Below the pieces are notes generated by a model. It was not told the origin of the DNA. It saw only the letters and a list, made by a program, of their open reading frames with translations, and did no database searches. From a virus: DNA of 50,631 nucleotides. The DNA is taken from the IMG/VR virus record IMGVR_UViG_3300046665_000065, positions 1-50,631 of that record; one strand, written 5' to 3'. The translations under genes and the position numbers were made by a program. Positions 1 through 7,298 of the stretch are shown in pieces (within the stretch, counting starts at the first letter, position 1; each line of letters starts with the position of its first letter).

Positions 1-119
1 GTTATACTCTCTCCAACGAGGGGCAGGTATTGAAGAACCGTTTGACGGGGAAGACATACCGTTGTTACTATTCGTGGCCGGAGCGGCTGCGTATCTTTTT
101 CACAGGCAAGAGGTACTAA
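1..119 (+). CDS. 3' part of the small gene at 50399-50623 (copy across the circle junction)
   Basis: This is the C-terminal part of the 74-residue protein encoded complete at 50399-50623. It appears again here because the contig ends overlap. The first full codon starts at base 3 and the stop TAA is 117-119. It is not a separate gene. It shows that the rightward operon continues through the junction into the gene at 121. Confidence 0.9.
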   Translation, partial: YTLSNEGQVLKNRLTGKTYRCYYSWPERLRIFFTGKRY

Positions 120-127
120 GATGAATA
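1..127. repeat. Terminal direct repeat, left copy
   Basis: These 127 bases are identical to 50505-50631. An exact overlap of this length at both contig ends indicates a circular assembly graph whose ends share one k-mer, rather than a biological repeat. The unique genome is then 50,504 bases and the start point is arbitrary, because it cuts the last gene of the rightward operon. A true physical terminal repeat of 127 bp cannot be excluded from sequence alone. Confidence 0.95.
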
Positions 128-300
128 AACTCGATGAAATCCATGCCATGATGATCCAGCAGCTTCGCAATGATCTGACGGACTTCAAAACCTGTCTGAA
201 CGATGGTGTTGTCGATCTAGATAGCCGCCCTGACTGGGAACTTCGTATCCAGCAGACAGAAAGACTGCTGCGCAGCATTGATCGGCCTCATCCTCTGTAG
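121..300 (+). CDS. Small helical protein, 59 aa, function unknown
   Basis: The ATG at 121 follows the stop of the preceding gene by one base, with an AAGAGG ribosome site about 8 bases upstream, so the two are probably translated together. The product begins MNKLDEIHAM and is charged and Gln/Leu/Arg-rich. It is probably helical, with no Cys cluster or membrane segment. I do not recognise the family. It is the last gene before the intergenic region carrying the 372-400 promoter. Confidence 0.6.
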   Translation: MNKLDEIHAMMIQQLRNDLTDFKTCLNDGVVDLDSRPDWELRIQQTERLLRSIDRPHPL

Positions 301-311
301 GTACCTCCGTA

Positions 312-343
312 GTCGCAAAGCGACGTTACCCGGCAAAGCCGGG
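312..343 (+). other. Two adjacent hairpins with AAA loops
   Basis: GTCGC-AAA-GCGAC (312-324) and CCCGGC-AAA-GCCGGG (329-343) are two perfect inverted repeats four bases apart. They lie between the gene ending at 300 and the promoter at 372. There is no T-run, so they are not a canonical intrinsic terminator. They may weaken read-through or protect the 3' end of the upstream message. Confidence 0.6.
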
Positions 344-371
344 CTAATTGCGGGTCAGTCAAAGAAAGTTC

Positions 372-400
372 TTGACAGCCAGCGGGGAATAGTGTATAAT
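372..400 (+). promoter_or_regulatory. Consensus sigma70 promoter for the replication operon
   Basis: TTGACA at 372-377 and TATAAT at 395-400 are both perfect matches, with the ideal 17-base spacer. Transcription should start near 407, giving a leader of about 80 bases before the gene at 485. It points at primase-helicase, DNA polymerase and the genes down to 13436. With no phage RNA polymerase visible, host sigma70-type holoenzyme is the likely user. Confidence 0.9.
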
Positions 401-484
401 TCATATTGTTCCTCCGCTGGTGACTCGTTACTGGTTACTCAATACGCCCTCCGGGGTGAGACTATACCTATAGGAGAGGCCACG

Positions 485-658
485 ATGATTACCAAGTACG
501 TAGTGGTAGCCAAAGAAGTTCATCTAATGCCTCATAACATTACTGAGAAGATTGTTAAGGTCTACGGACCCTTCTCACACCAATACGCTGTCAAAGCCTT
601 AGATCAACTCAAAGGAGATGGACTGGAACTTGAAATCCACGAACTCAGTTACCATTAA
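485..658 (+). CDS. Small protein, 57 aa, function unknown
   Basis: The ATG at 485 has a strong AGGAGAGG ribosome site at 472-479 and is the first gene after the 372-400 promoter. The frame is open further upstream to 278, but those codons lie before the transcription start, so 485 is preferred. The product begins MITKYVVVAKEVHL and looks like a small alpha/beta domain. Its last 41 bases overlap the start of primase-helicase, which suggests translational coupling. No family recognised. Confidence 0.8.
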   Translation: MITKYVVVAKEVHLMPHNITEKIVKVYGPFSHQYAVKALDQLKGDGLELEIHELSYH

Positions 659-2231
659 TTCTCATATTCCTTGTCCCGATCCGAAGTGCGGATCATCCGA
701 TGCAGCTACAGAGTACGATTGGGGCATTAAGTGTTTCTCCTGCATGAAAGCCTTCCCTCACCCGAAAGGAAAAGACATCAACCTGTCAGAGCCCGATCCG
801 TCTGAGTTCTCAACACCCCCACCCGGCCCCGAAACCTTCACCCTTGAGTATGTCCCGTGGCGGGGCGTCACAGCCGATACTATGCGGTTTTACAAGTGCG
901 GTACCAAAGTGGACCCTACTGGTAAGCCCGTTAGTCTAGGATACCAATATCCCGGCGGAGGTATCAAAGTCCGTAGTCTTGCAGATAAGCAGTTCTGGTC
1001 CACCGGGAGCATGTCCGCTCCGGGGTTGTTCGGTCAGGATAAGTTCCCTGCTGCGTCCAGCAAATCCATCACTATTACCGAAGGTGAACTAGATGCGCTC
1101 AGTGTCTTTCAGATGCTTGGGTCTTCGTACCCGGCTGTTTCGGTGCGATCTGCCTCGTCAGCACGCAAAGATTGCCAGCAGGCTTTTGATTATCTCAATA
1201 GCTTCGAAAAGATTTACCTTGCGCTCGATAACGACGAACCCGGACGTAAAGCGTCGAGGGAGGTTGCAAGTCTATTCGATTTCAATAAAGTCTTCGAGGT
1301 CAAACTCGACGCATACAAAGACGCCAACGAATACCTAACCAAGGACAAGCTAAGGGAATTCAAGAATGTTTGGTGGAACGCTAAGCGATATCTCCCTGAG
1401 GGAGTCGTCTCCTCACTTAGTGAGTTTAGACGTATTCTTGACGAGGACAAGGAAAAGCCTTCCATTCCTTATCCGTTCGGGACTCTCCAAGAGCGAACTA
1501 TGGGCATTCGTACAGGAGAGTTCATCCTCGTCACGGCTCCAGAAGGTATTGGAAAGACGGAATTCATCCGGCGACTGGAACACCATCTTCTGTCGACTAC
1601 GGTCGTCCCAATTGGATGCATTCATCTTGAAGAAACCAAGTCACGCCAGCTCAAAGGACTTGCTGGTATCGAACTTGGAGCGCCTGCGCACCTACCTACA
1701 GGCAACGTAAGTCATGAAGAAATTGAAGGTGCGTTGGCCAAGCTTACCAGTGGTCGTGATGACCGCCTTCATATCTACAGCCATTTCGGCTCCGACGACC
1801 CAGACATTCTTCTCGAAACCATTAGATTTCTTGTTTGTGTTTGTGGTTGTAAGTATGTTTTCCTGGATCACATTACTATGGTTGTATCGGGATTAGAAAC
1901 AGATGACGAACGAAGGACTCTCGATTACCTCAGCACGAAGCTCGCTACGATGTGCCATGACCTCGATTTCACGTTGTTCTGCATTAGTCACGTCAATGAC
2001 GATGGAAAAACGAGAGGCTCACGAAACATCTCTAAGGTCGCTAATCTCCGAATTGACCTCAGCAGAAATCTTGTTGCAGAGCTTGAAGAAGACCGCAACA
2101 AGACGTTTGTCACAGTGTCCAAGAACCGTTACGCAGGAAAAACGGGACCGGCTGGTGTTCTAGCCTTCGACGTCGATGAGTTTATCCTGAAAGAAGACTA
2201 CCAAGTTCTACACCTCCCTCCTATGGCATAA
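618..2231 (+). CDS. DNA primase-helicase, T7 gp4-like
   Basis: A 537-residue fusion of primase and ring helicase that unwinds the fork and makes primers for the phage polymerase at 4195. An N-terminal zinc ribbon has Cys pairs within residues 19-45 (CPDPKCGSS, KCFSCMK). A TOPRIM core follows with the Glu in ITITEGELDA (near residue 155) and LALDNDEPG (near 204). The RecA/DnaB-type helicase has a Walker A in VTAPEGIGKTEF (near 310), a Walker B-like VFLDHITMVV and a C-terminal CISHVND/RGSRN stretch. T7 gp4 is 566 residues, so the protein is essentially full length. The ATG at 618 lies only a few bases after AAAGGAG, which is unusually close. A TTG at 630 is an alternative start, but the function call does not depend on it. 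Confidence 0.95.
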   Translation: MDWNLKSTNSVTINSHIPCPDPKCGSSDAATEYDWGIKCFSCMKAFPHPKGKDINLSEPDPSEFSTPPPGPETFTLEYVPWRGVTADTMRFYKCGTKVDPTGKPVSLGYQYPGGGIKVRSLADKQFWSTGSMSAPGLFGQDKFPAASSKSITITEGELDALSVFQMLGSSYPAVSVRSASSARKDCQQAFDYLNSFEKIYLALDNDEPGRKASREVASLFDFNKVFEVKLDAYKDANEYLTKDKLREFKNVWWNAKRYLPEGVVSSLSEFRRILDEDKEKPSIPYPFGTLQERTMGIRTGEFILVTAPEGIGKTEFIRRLEHHLLSTTVVPIGCIHLEETKSRQLKGLAGIELGAPAHLPTGNVSHEEIEGALAKLTSGRDDRLHIYSHFGSDDPDILLETIRFLVCVCGCKYVFLDHITMVVSGLETDDERRTLDYLSTKLATMCHDLDFTLFCISHVNDDGKTRGSRNISKVANLRIDLSRNLVAELEEDRNKTFVTVSKNRYAGKTGPAGVLAFDVDEFILKEDYQVLHLPPMA

Positions 2232-2245
2232 GATAAGAGGCTACC

Positions 2246-2446
2246 ATGCGTGGACTACCCTGCGATATCGGCACCCGAGGGTGCTTGACGAATTGGCCTG
2301 ACGGTCAGAAGATGAAAGAAAAGGAACCCGGATGGACGCTGGCAGGGTACGTCTATTGGAGCATCAACGATGGTGCAGCCACCCCTCTCTACGCCCATGA
2401 CGACGGCAGGGAGTACGAAGGTGGGGTGTTCTGGCCAGATGCTTGA
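2246..2446 (+). CDS. Small aromatic Gly-rich protein, 66 aa
   Basis: The ATG at 2246 follows the helicase stop by 14 bases with AAGAGG upstream. The product contains the pattern GYVYWSINDG and ends in EGGVFWPDA. Alternating aromatic/hydrophobic strands separated by Gly/Asp turns suggest a small beta barrel. It opens a run of six similar small genes (to 3527). Function unknown; it may be a DNA- or protein-binding accessory of replication. Confidence 0.7.
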   Translation: MRGLPCDIGTRGCLTNWPDGQKMKEKEPGWTLAGYVYWSINDGAATPLYAHDDGREYEGGVFWPDA

Positions 2447-2618
2447 GATCGGATCGACCTTCAACTATAGTGTGTGGAATTCGGATGACGATGATTACCA
2501 CGACGAAGAAGTCATAGTTGGTGGTTACATTTATTACGGTGACGAATTATACTACGTAGTCATCAGAGAAAACGGAGACCAAGATGATATCCACCACTCA
2601 GACACCTGGACCGTCTAG
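2439..2618 (+). CDS. Small beta-rich protein, 59 aa
   Basis: The ATG at 2439 overlaps the end of the previous gene by 8 bases. The product begins MLEIGSTFNY and has an acidic DDDDYHDEE stretch, then GGYIYYGDELYYVVIRENGD. The alternation of YY/VV with Gly and Asp resembles its neighbours in this run. The frame is open upstream, but the coupled ATG is the most economical start. No known function. Confidence 0.65.
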   Translation: MLEIGSTFNYSVWNSDDDDYHDEEVIVGGYIYYGDELYYVVIRENGDQDDIHHSDTWTV

Positions 2619-2841
2619 GCAAAGTACTCTGACGGCCCAGTGTAGTGCAAATACACTCTCCCCCGGTACGAGGGTGCGCTACATGGGGAAGTACACCAAT
2701 ACGCTTGGCTTTAAAGACGCTAAGTGGTTTGACGGCATGGTCGCCGGTCTGACCTTCTACGACGGATGCGTTTACTACGTCTGCCTGAGCGATTGCGGCA
2801 AAGAACATGATGTTCGCTGGACTGGAGTTATCAAACTATGA
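2584..2841 (+). CDS. Small beta-barrel-like protein, 85 aa
   Basis: The ATG at 2584 has a GGAG ribosome site 8-10 bases upstream and overlaps the previous gene by 35 bases. The first 25 residues are Ser/Thr-rich and look linker-like. Then comes a compact region, GTRVRYMGKYTN, FYDGCVYYVCLSDCGKEH and a closing V-I strand, reminiscent of an SH3-like fold. Three Cys residues could pair or bind metal. Its N-terminus MISTT recurs in the gene at 3306, which supports duplication. Function unknown. Confidence 0.75.
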   Translation: MISTTQTPGPSRQSTLTAQCSANTLSPGTRVRYMGKYTNTLGFKDAKWFDGMVAGLTFYDGCVYYVCLSDCGKEHDVRWTGVIKL

Positions 2842-3056
2842 AGATCGAAATCCCATATAATGCAGGCGAGTTTCGCAGGTCCTCCACTGGTGACGTCATG
2901 ATCTGCGGCCATATCTGGTGGCCTGTGGAGAAGGTGAACGCCTACCACGTTCTCCGTGTAGACGCCTACGGCGAACCCCAAGGCAACCCGGTCTACGAAT
3001 GGGACCACAGCCATGGGAAGTGGGCGATGTTTGAGCCGAAGCAGAAGGCTGCGTAA
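2838..3056 (+). CDS. Small beta-rich protein, 72 aa
   Basis: The start is coupled to the previous stop (ATGA at 2838). The product includes GDVMICGHIWWPVEKVNAY and HVLRVDAYGEPQGNPVYEW, the same pattern as its neighbours: Gly-X-I-aromatic-aromatic, then a Tyr/Val strand and a Gly turn. Likely a small barrel. No catalytic motif seen. Confidence 0.75.
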   Translation: MKIEIPYNAGEFRRSSTGDVMICGHIWWPVEKVNAYHVLRVDAYGEPQGNPVYEWDHSHGKWAMFEPKQKAA

Positions 3057-3334
3057 TGATTTTCAGTAAAGACACAATCAAGGTCGGTGGGCTGATTACC
3101 GTTCCAGACGGCTTCGTCTCGAAGGGTGCCGGTGAGATCGTCGGGACCACGAACGCAGGTATTCAGGTCATCTACAACAAAGACGGTGGTGGAGCTTCGC
3201 AGGCATTCTATGCTTATGCTTGGCTCAACCAGATGTACGGGGATAAGGAGCCCACGGTCGAGAACCCAGCCGATACGTGCGGTTGCGAAGAAGCAGGACA
3301 GCCAGATGATCTCAACGACAAAATCCCCTTCTAG
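3056..3334 (+). CDS. Small beta-rich protein with C-terminal Cys pair, 92 aa
   Basis: TAATG overlap with the previous gene sets the start at 3056. The order GLITVPDGFVSKGAGEIVG, then GIQVIYNKDGGG and YAYAWLNQMYG, matches a small barrel with a helical end. An acidic tail with CGC (residues about 77-79) ends in DDLNDKIPF. Function unknown. Confidence 0.75.
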   Translation: MIFSKDTIKVGGLITVPDGFVSKGAGEIVGTTNAGIQVIYNKDGGGASQAFYAYAWLNQMYGDKEPTVENPADTCGCEEAGQPDDLNDKIPF

Positions 3335-3527
3335 GAACTCTGCCGAAAGGGCAGCCCAGCGGTTTAATACTGGCGAGATCGCGCATTACGATGGCATCCG
3401 TGTTATCATTCTCGGGGTTGTCTGGTACCGTTACCAAGTCTACTATCCCGTGATGCGGTTGGACCGTAACGATCAACCCACCGGTGAAGTCTTTGAAACA
3501 AACTTTCTAACGAGGATTGCAGCATGA
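3306..3527 (+). CDS. Small beta-barrel-like protein, 73 aa
   Basis: The ATG at 3306 overlaps the previous gene by 29 bases and starts MISTTKSPSR, close to the N-terminus of the gene at 2584. The core is RFNTGEIAHYDGIRVIILG followed by VVWYRYQVYYPVMRLD, again an aromatic beta pattern. It is the sixth and last of the run. An earlier in-frame start at 3126 would overlap too deeply to be likely. Confidence 0.7.
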   Translation: MISTTKSPSRNSAERAAQRFNTGEIAHYDGIRVIILGVVWYRYQVYYPVMRLDRNDQPTGEVFETNFLTRIAA

Positions 3528-3670
3528 ATACAGGATTTACTGGTCTTTACATCGGCCTCGGGTTGTTCGCTCTGGCCGCAGTGTTTCTCTACTTCTTCCC
3601 CACGACCCCGAAGGCCATGTCGGATGAAGAGTTCCAGCGTCGCCTCAAGGAGGGCCATTTCGATGGGTGA
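3524..3670 (+). CDS. Single-pass membrane microprotein, 48 aa
   Basis: ATGA overlap with the stop of the gene at 3306. The product has one hydrophobic segment (residues about 5-26, GLYIGLGLFALAAVFLYFF), then a short charged cytoplasmic-type tail with DEEFQRRLKEGHF. Function unknown. Such small membrane proteins in the early/middle region can be host-takeover or superinfection factors, but nothing here proves it. Confidence 0.7.
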   Translation: MNTGFTGLYIGLGLFALAAVFLYFFPTTPKAMSDEEFQRRLKEGHFDG

Positions 3671-3872
3671 GGTTTCGCGAGAAGACTTACTGTGGTTTGC
3701 AGCGTTCCAGAACGAACGTTCGATGTATCATCGTATCAACTATAAGAATGAAACAGGCGGTTCACGGGCACCCGACGAGATGTACAAGCGTGCTGATGAT
3801 ATCTCAGACGCTGCCTTGAAGGAATACCGACTGAACCCGGACTTCGACAAGAGGTATTTTCCGAATGAATAA
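3663..3872 (+). CDS. Small charged protein, 69 aa, function unknown
   Basis: The ATG at 3663 lies inside the 3' end of the previous gene. The product begins MGEVSREDLLWF, has a middle NYKNETGGSRAPDEMY, and is helical and charged throughout. No motif recognised. The overlap with both neighbours fits the compact operon. Confidence 0.7.
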   Translation: MGEVSREDLLWFAAFQNERSMYHRINYKNETGGSRAPDEMYKRADDISDAALKEYRLNPDFDKRYFPNE

Positions 3873-4035
3873 AGAAGTAACTTTGCCTGACCACGTCAAC
3901 CAGTTCTTGAAGGAGAAGCGGTTGGCTGAGCAGAAGAAGCACGGCGAGCGTGTCGAGGAACGCCAACGTAAGAATTTGTCCTACGACAAGATGATGGCCG
4001 GTTGGGGCGGAGACGGAAGTTACAAGGTTGATTGA
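3865..4035 (+). CDS. Small Lys/Glu-rich protein, 56 aa
   Basis: The ATG at 3865 overlaps the previous stop by 8 bases. The product starts MNKEVTLPDHVNQFL and contains a highly charged helix rich in Lys, Arg, Glu and Gln, ending MMAGWGGDGSYKVD. Probably a helical accessory protein. No family recognised. Confidence 0.65.
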   Translation: MNKEVTLPDHVNQFLKEKRLAEQKKHGERVEERQRKNLSYDKMMAGWGGDGSYKVD

Positions 4036-4198
4036 TGAAGTCGCAGGGCTTCTAGCTGGAGAACGGCTCAAGGAGATTAGTGTAGAGTTGGCTCAGCTTA
4101 AGGTTTTCCTAGAACAGGAACCGGCTAACCAAATCCTTATTAACCTCCTTGAGCGAGAGCGGAAGGAACTCATTAAGGAGTTTATTCGTGCTGTATGA
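4028..4198 (+). CDS. Small helical protein, 56 aa, TTG start
   Basis: The TTG at 4028 overlaps the previous gene by 8 bases and the stop TGA (4196-4198) overlaps the polymerase ATG at 4195. This links three genes in one translational chain. The product is a Leu/Glu/Lys-rich probable coiled coil (LKEISVELAQLKVFLEQE). TTG starts recur in this genome. Function unknown; being joined to the polymerase suggests an accessory role, which is inference. Confidence 0.65.
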   Translation: MIDEVAGLLAGERLKEISVELAQLKVFLEQEPANQILINLLERERKELIKEFIRAV

Positions 4199-6078
4199 AA
4201 GTAGTCTTTGACATCGAGGCCAATGGCCTACAGCCCACTGAGATTTACTGCCTAGTCGCAGAAGACACAACCACCGGAGAGCGTTATGAATTTACTCAGC
4301 CGAGCAAATACCCGGACGATCTTATTCGGTTCGCTAAGGGCGTTGATTGTTGGATTGGCCATTATATCCTTCACTACGATCTGCCTGTTCTCAGGTCTTT
4401 GGTTGATGGATTTGCAGCCGCCTCTGGACACTCAACAGCAGTTGATACTCTCGTTATCAGTCGTTTACTTGATTGCAATATTCTTGGTGGCCATAGCCTA
4501 GAGGCTTGGGGTGAACGCCTAGGCATCAAGAAGAAACACACAGATATCGTTGATTGGGACATCTACGACCCCCGAATGTTGGAGAGGTGCCATTCGGACG
4601 TCTCAGTCAACGTAGGTGTCTATAACAAGTTTAAGAAATATCTCACGGCTCCGTTATGGCAGTCCTCCATCGAGGTGGAACACTTCATAGCAGAGCGGTG
4701 TAGAGAACTCCATGACAATGGCTTTCACTTTGATGTTGACAAAGCCAAGGAGTTGTGCTATAATATCGAGCAAGACCTAGAAAGGTTAGACGATCAGCTA
4801 CTCACCGCTTTCCCCCCTAAAGTCCGCTTACTGCGCGAGGTTACGCCTCGTCTTACGAAATATGGAACACTTAACAAAGCAGATTTCCGTTTTGTCCAAG
4901 ATGGGGATTTGTCCGATTACAACGGCGGATGTTTCAGCCGTATCGCATATGAAGACTTCAATCCAGCGTCAACTCCACAGATTGTCGAAAGACTAAACGA
5001 CGCAGGATGGAAGCCTGTAGAGAAAACGAAAGGTCACACACAGGCCCTTCGTGACAGGGACGCCGAGAAGATCGCTAAGTTCAAGATCACCGGCTGGACT
5101 GTTTCCGAAACCAACCTTGAGACGCTGCCAGATACCGCTCACCCTGCTGCCAAGACTTTGGCCAAACGGATTATGCTGGCATCGCGTCAAAGGACTCTTA
5201 CGGAGTGGATCAATGCCTACAACCCGGAAACGCACCGTATCCACGGTTCCTTTAACGGAATTGGTGCTTGGACACACCGGATGTCCCACACTAACCCAAA
5301 TACAGGGAACATCGCTAGAGAAGATGCTCTCTACGGTGCCGAGATGCGAGGGATGTGGTCATCCCCTGACGGCTCTTATTTGGTCGGCGTGGATGCTGAG
5401 TCGATCCAATTACGGGTATTGGCGCACTACATAAACGATGACAAGTTCACACAATCCCTGCTGACGGGGAAGAAGGAAGACGGTACTGACCCCCATAGCC
5501 TTAACAAGATTGCGCTCGGAAGACCGTGCCAGTCTCGAAATCATGCTAAGACATTTATCTACGCGTGGCTTCTCGGAGCAGGAGTCGGCAAGGTTGCTGA
5601 CATTCTTGAGTGCACTCACGGTGAAGCGTCCAAGGCCGTATCTGATTTCATCGAATTCTACCCCGGCCTCAAACACGTCAAAGACAACATCATCCCAGCG
5701 GATGCCTCACGAGGCTACTTCCAAGGATTTGATGGACGATGGGTCAAGATCGTTGGAGAAGACCTCGGAAGTCGTCAGCACTTTTGCCTAGCAGGCTACC
5801 TCCAGAACGGTGAAGTAACCGTGATGAAGCACGCCATGAAGATTTGGTATCCCCAGCTTAAGGCAGCGGGTGTGCCGTTCAAGATTGTCAACTTCGTCCA
5901 CGACGAATGGCAAACAGAAGTACCGTCGTATGACGTGGGCCTGATCGTAGCTAATGCACAGGCCGACGCGATCCGACTGGCAGGCGAAAGCCTGAACCTT
6001 CGCTGTCCAATGGCGGGCAGCATTCTCTCAGGTCATGGTGGTATTGCCATCGGCCGCAATTGGTTGGATACGCATTGA
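4195..6078 (+). CDS. DNA polymerase, family A (T7 gp5-like)
   Basis: A replicative polymerase of 627 residues with an N-terminal 3'-5' exonuclease. Exo motif I is DIEANGL at residues 6-12, nearly identical to T7. Polymerase motif A is GVDAESIQLRVLAH with the catalytic Asp near 400. Motif B is HAKTFIYAWLLGAG with Lys near 452 and Tyr near 456. Motif C is NFVHDEWQ with Asp near 570. It is about 77 residues shorter than T7 gp5. Whether the thioredoxin-binding segment is retained cannot be decided by eye. It works with primase-helicase (618) and the single-strand-binding protein (6596). The ATG overlaps the previous stop (ATGA). Confidence 0.96.
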   Translation: MKVVFDIEANGLQPTEIYCLVAEDTTTGERYEFTQPSKYPDDLIRFAKGVDCWIGHYILHYDLPVLRSLVDGFAAASGHSTAVDTLVISRLLDCNILGGHSLEAWGERLGIKKKHTDIVDWDIYDPRMLERCHSDVSVNVGVYNKFKKYLTAPLWQSSIEVEHFIAERCRELHDNGFHFDVDKAKELCYNIEQDLERLDDQLLTAFPPKVRLLREVTPRLTKYGTLNKADFRFVQDGDLSDYNGGCFSRIAYEDFNPASTPQIVERLNDAGWKPVEKTKGHTQALRDRDAEKIAKFKITGWTVSETNLETLPDTAHPAAKTLAKRIMLASRQRTLTEWINAYNPETHRIHGSFNGIGAWTHRMSHTNPNTGNIAREDALYGAEMRGMWSSPDGSYLVGVDAESIQLRVLAHYINDDKFTQSLLTGKKEDGTDPHSLNKIALGRPCQSRNHAKTFIYAWLLGAGVGKVADILECTHGEASKAVSDFIEFYPGLKHVKDNIIPADASRGYFQGFDGRWVKIVGEDLGSRQHFCLAGYLQNGEVTVMKHAMKIWYPQLKAAGVPFKIVNFVHDEWQTEVPSYDVGLIVANAQADAIRLAGESLNLRCPMAGSILSGHGGIAIGRNWLDTH

Positions 6079-6362
6079 AAATTTCGCTCGATTACGACGA
6101 GACGTATACTCGTGATCCTCCCCTCTGGAACTTGTTTGTTAATCAAGCCGTAAAGAATGGTCACGATATTCGCTTTGTGACCTTCCGCAGCGGCGATCCC
6201 GCTTTCGACAATTCCGATATTATCGGTAACTCGAAGGCACTAAATATTCCTATTATCTTTACCAGTGGTAAGCGGAAGCGTGTGTTCTGTTATGAACAGG
6301 GCTTCATGGTCGATGTTTGGATCGACGATATGCCAGAAATTATTGTAGAGGACTATTCCTAA
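6075..6362 (+). CDS. HAD-superfamily-like phosphatase, small
   Basis: The TTG at 6075 overlaps the polymerase stop (TTGA). The product begins MKISLDYDETYTRD, carrying the HAD motif I pattern D-X-D-X-T. FVTFRSGD could supply motif II and WIDDMPEI the paired-Asp motif IV. At 95 residues it lacks room for a cap domain. Small HAD proteins next to phage polymerases are often thought to be nucleotidases or nick-end phosphatases; the substrate here is unknown. Confidence 0.75.
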   Translation: MKISLDYDETYTRDPPLWNLFVNQAVKNGHDIRFVTFRSGDPAFDNSDIIGNSKALNIPIIFTSGKRKRVFCYEQGFMVDVWIDDMPEIIVEDYS

Positions 6363-6596
6363 TTGTCAGATAATCAAGAAAAAGAAAACTACAAAGTCGT
6401 TGACATGACGTACACTGAGTCCGCCTCAGTGATGGTGAAGGCCGACACCCACGACGAAGCCGAAGAATATGTCTTCGACACGTTCGGTCAAATCCCCGAT
6501 CTAAAGATTATTAGTATCACAGACGCTGACCCTGATCTCGTTGCAGATGTCAAGGCCGATGCGCAGAATAAACCCGAGAAAGAGGTACTTAATTAA
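6363..6596 (+). CDS. Small acidic protein, 77 aa, TTG start
   Basis: The TTG at 6363 starts directly after the previous stop and the stop overlaps the next ATG (TAATG at 6596). The sequence is strongly acidic, for example HDEAEEYVFDTFGQIPDL and DADPDLVADVKADAQ. The YTESASVMVKADTHDEAEEY part resembles a small ferredoxin-like alpha/beta unit. Placed just before the single-strand-binding protein. Function unknown. Confidence 0.75.
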   Translation: MSDNQEKENYKVVDMTYTESASVMVKADTHDEAEEYVFDTFGQIPDLKIISITDADPDLVADVKADAQNKPEKEVLN

Positions 6597-7096
6597 TGGC
6601 TGGTAAGACGCAGTATTACGAGTTTACGGGTCCGGTACGTTGGGCCAAGGTCTGGCCTGCTCAGGTTGACAGGAAGTTCGCCACTGACAACGCAGGTGGT
6701 AACTGGTCCCTGATCATGACGCTGGATGACAAGCAGCAGAAGCTCTACAACGCTCTTGGCACGAAGACTGGTGCGATCAATGAAGACGATCTCGCGATCC
6801 TCAAGATCAAGGCAAAGAAGAAGGGCAAGGAAATCAATGCGGAAATCGGAGACGTTACATTCCGACGTAATGAGCGCCATCCGAAATTGGGAGAGCTCGG
6901 TTCGCCCGCAGTTTTCGGCGTCAATGAAGGCACGAGCCTTGGAAATGGTTCCGTATGTACTGTCAAGGTCGAGGTATACCCGTATACTTTCGAAGGACAG
7001 TCTGGCAATGCTGCGAGGCTTGTATCCGTCACTGTCAACGAACTCGTTGAATACGTCAAGCCATCCACTGATGAAGACGGCCCCCCGGTACACTAA
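6596..7096 (+). CDS. Single-stranded DNA-binding protein (T7 gp2.5-like)
   Basis: A 166-residue protein with an OB-fold-like order of strands. The core GSPAVFGVNEGTSLGNGSV, then VKVEVYPYTFEGQ and AARLVSVTVNELVEYV, matches the pattern of T7-type phage single-strand-binding proteins. The last residues are acidic (STDEDGPPVH), as in gp2.5, whose acidic tail contacts polymerase and helicase. It would coat single strands at the fork and during recombination with the nucleases at 7291 and 8130. It sits in the replication block and starts with TAATG coupling. Confidence 0.85.
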   Translation: MAGKTQYYEFTGPVRWAKVWPAQVDRKFATDNAGGNWSLIMTLDDKQQKLYNALGTKTGAINEDDLAILKIKAKKKGKEINAEIGDVTFRRNERHPKLGELGSPAVFGVNEGTSLGNGSVCTVKVEVYPYTFEGQSGNAARLVSVTVNELVEYVKPSTDEDGPPVH

Positions 7097-7124
7097 GCTG
7101 CGTAGCAGCGTATAAGGACACTAA

Positions 7125-7298
7125 ATGAAAATCTTTGAAGTCATCTTGAACGACAAGCCTTATACGTGGAAGGCTGACGAGAATACCAAGATCAATAAGA
7201 AGGCCCAGACGGTGACGATTGAGTTTACCCATCCTGAGCAGGGTGTCGTAAAGACTGTCGTCAATCTCGCTCAGGTTCCGGTGTACACGTTTGGCTAG
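7125..7298 (+). CDS. Small protein, 57 aa, function unknown
   Basis: The ATG at 7125 has a TAAGGAC ribosome site upstream, after a 28-base gap containing a short hairpin (GCTGC-GTA-GCAGC). The product begins MKIFEVILNDKPYTWKAD and is probably a small beta sandwich. Its stop overlaps the TTG start of the nuclease at 7291. No family recognised. Confidence 0.7.
   Translation: MKIFEVILNDKPYTWKADENTKINKKAQTVTIEFTHPEQGVVKTVVNLAQVPVYTFG

Noticed and set aside
278-484. N-terminal extension of the 485 gene
   Set aside because: The extension would start before the 372-400 promoter and run through hairpins and the -35/-10 boxes; the ATG at 485 has a strong ribosome site.
6593-7093. 166-codon minus-strand frame opposite the single-strand-binding protein gene
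   Set aside because: Exactly mirrors a well-supported gene and has no motif.
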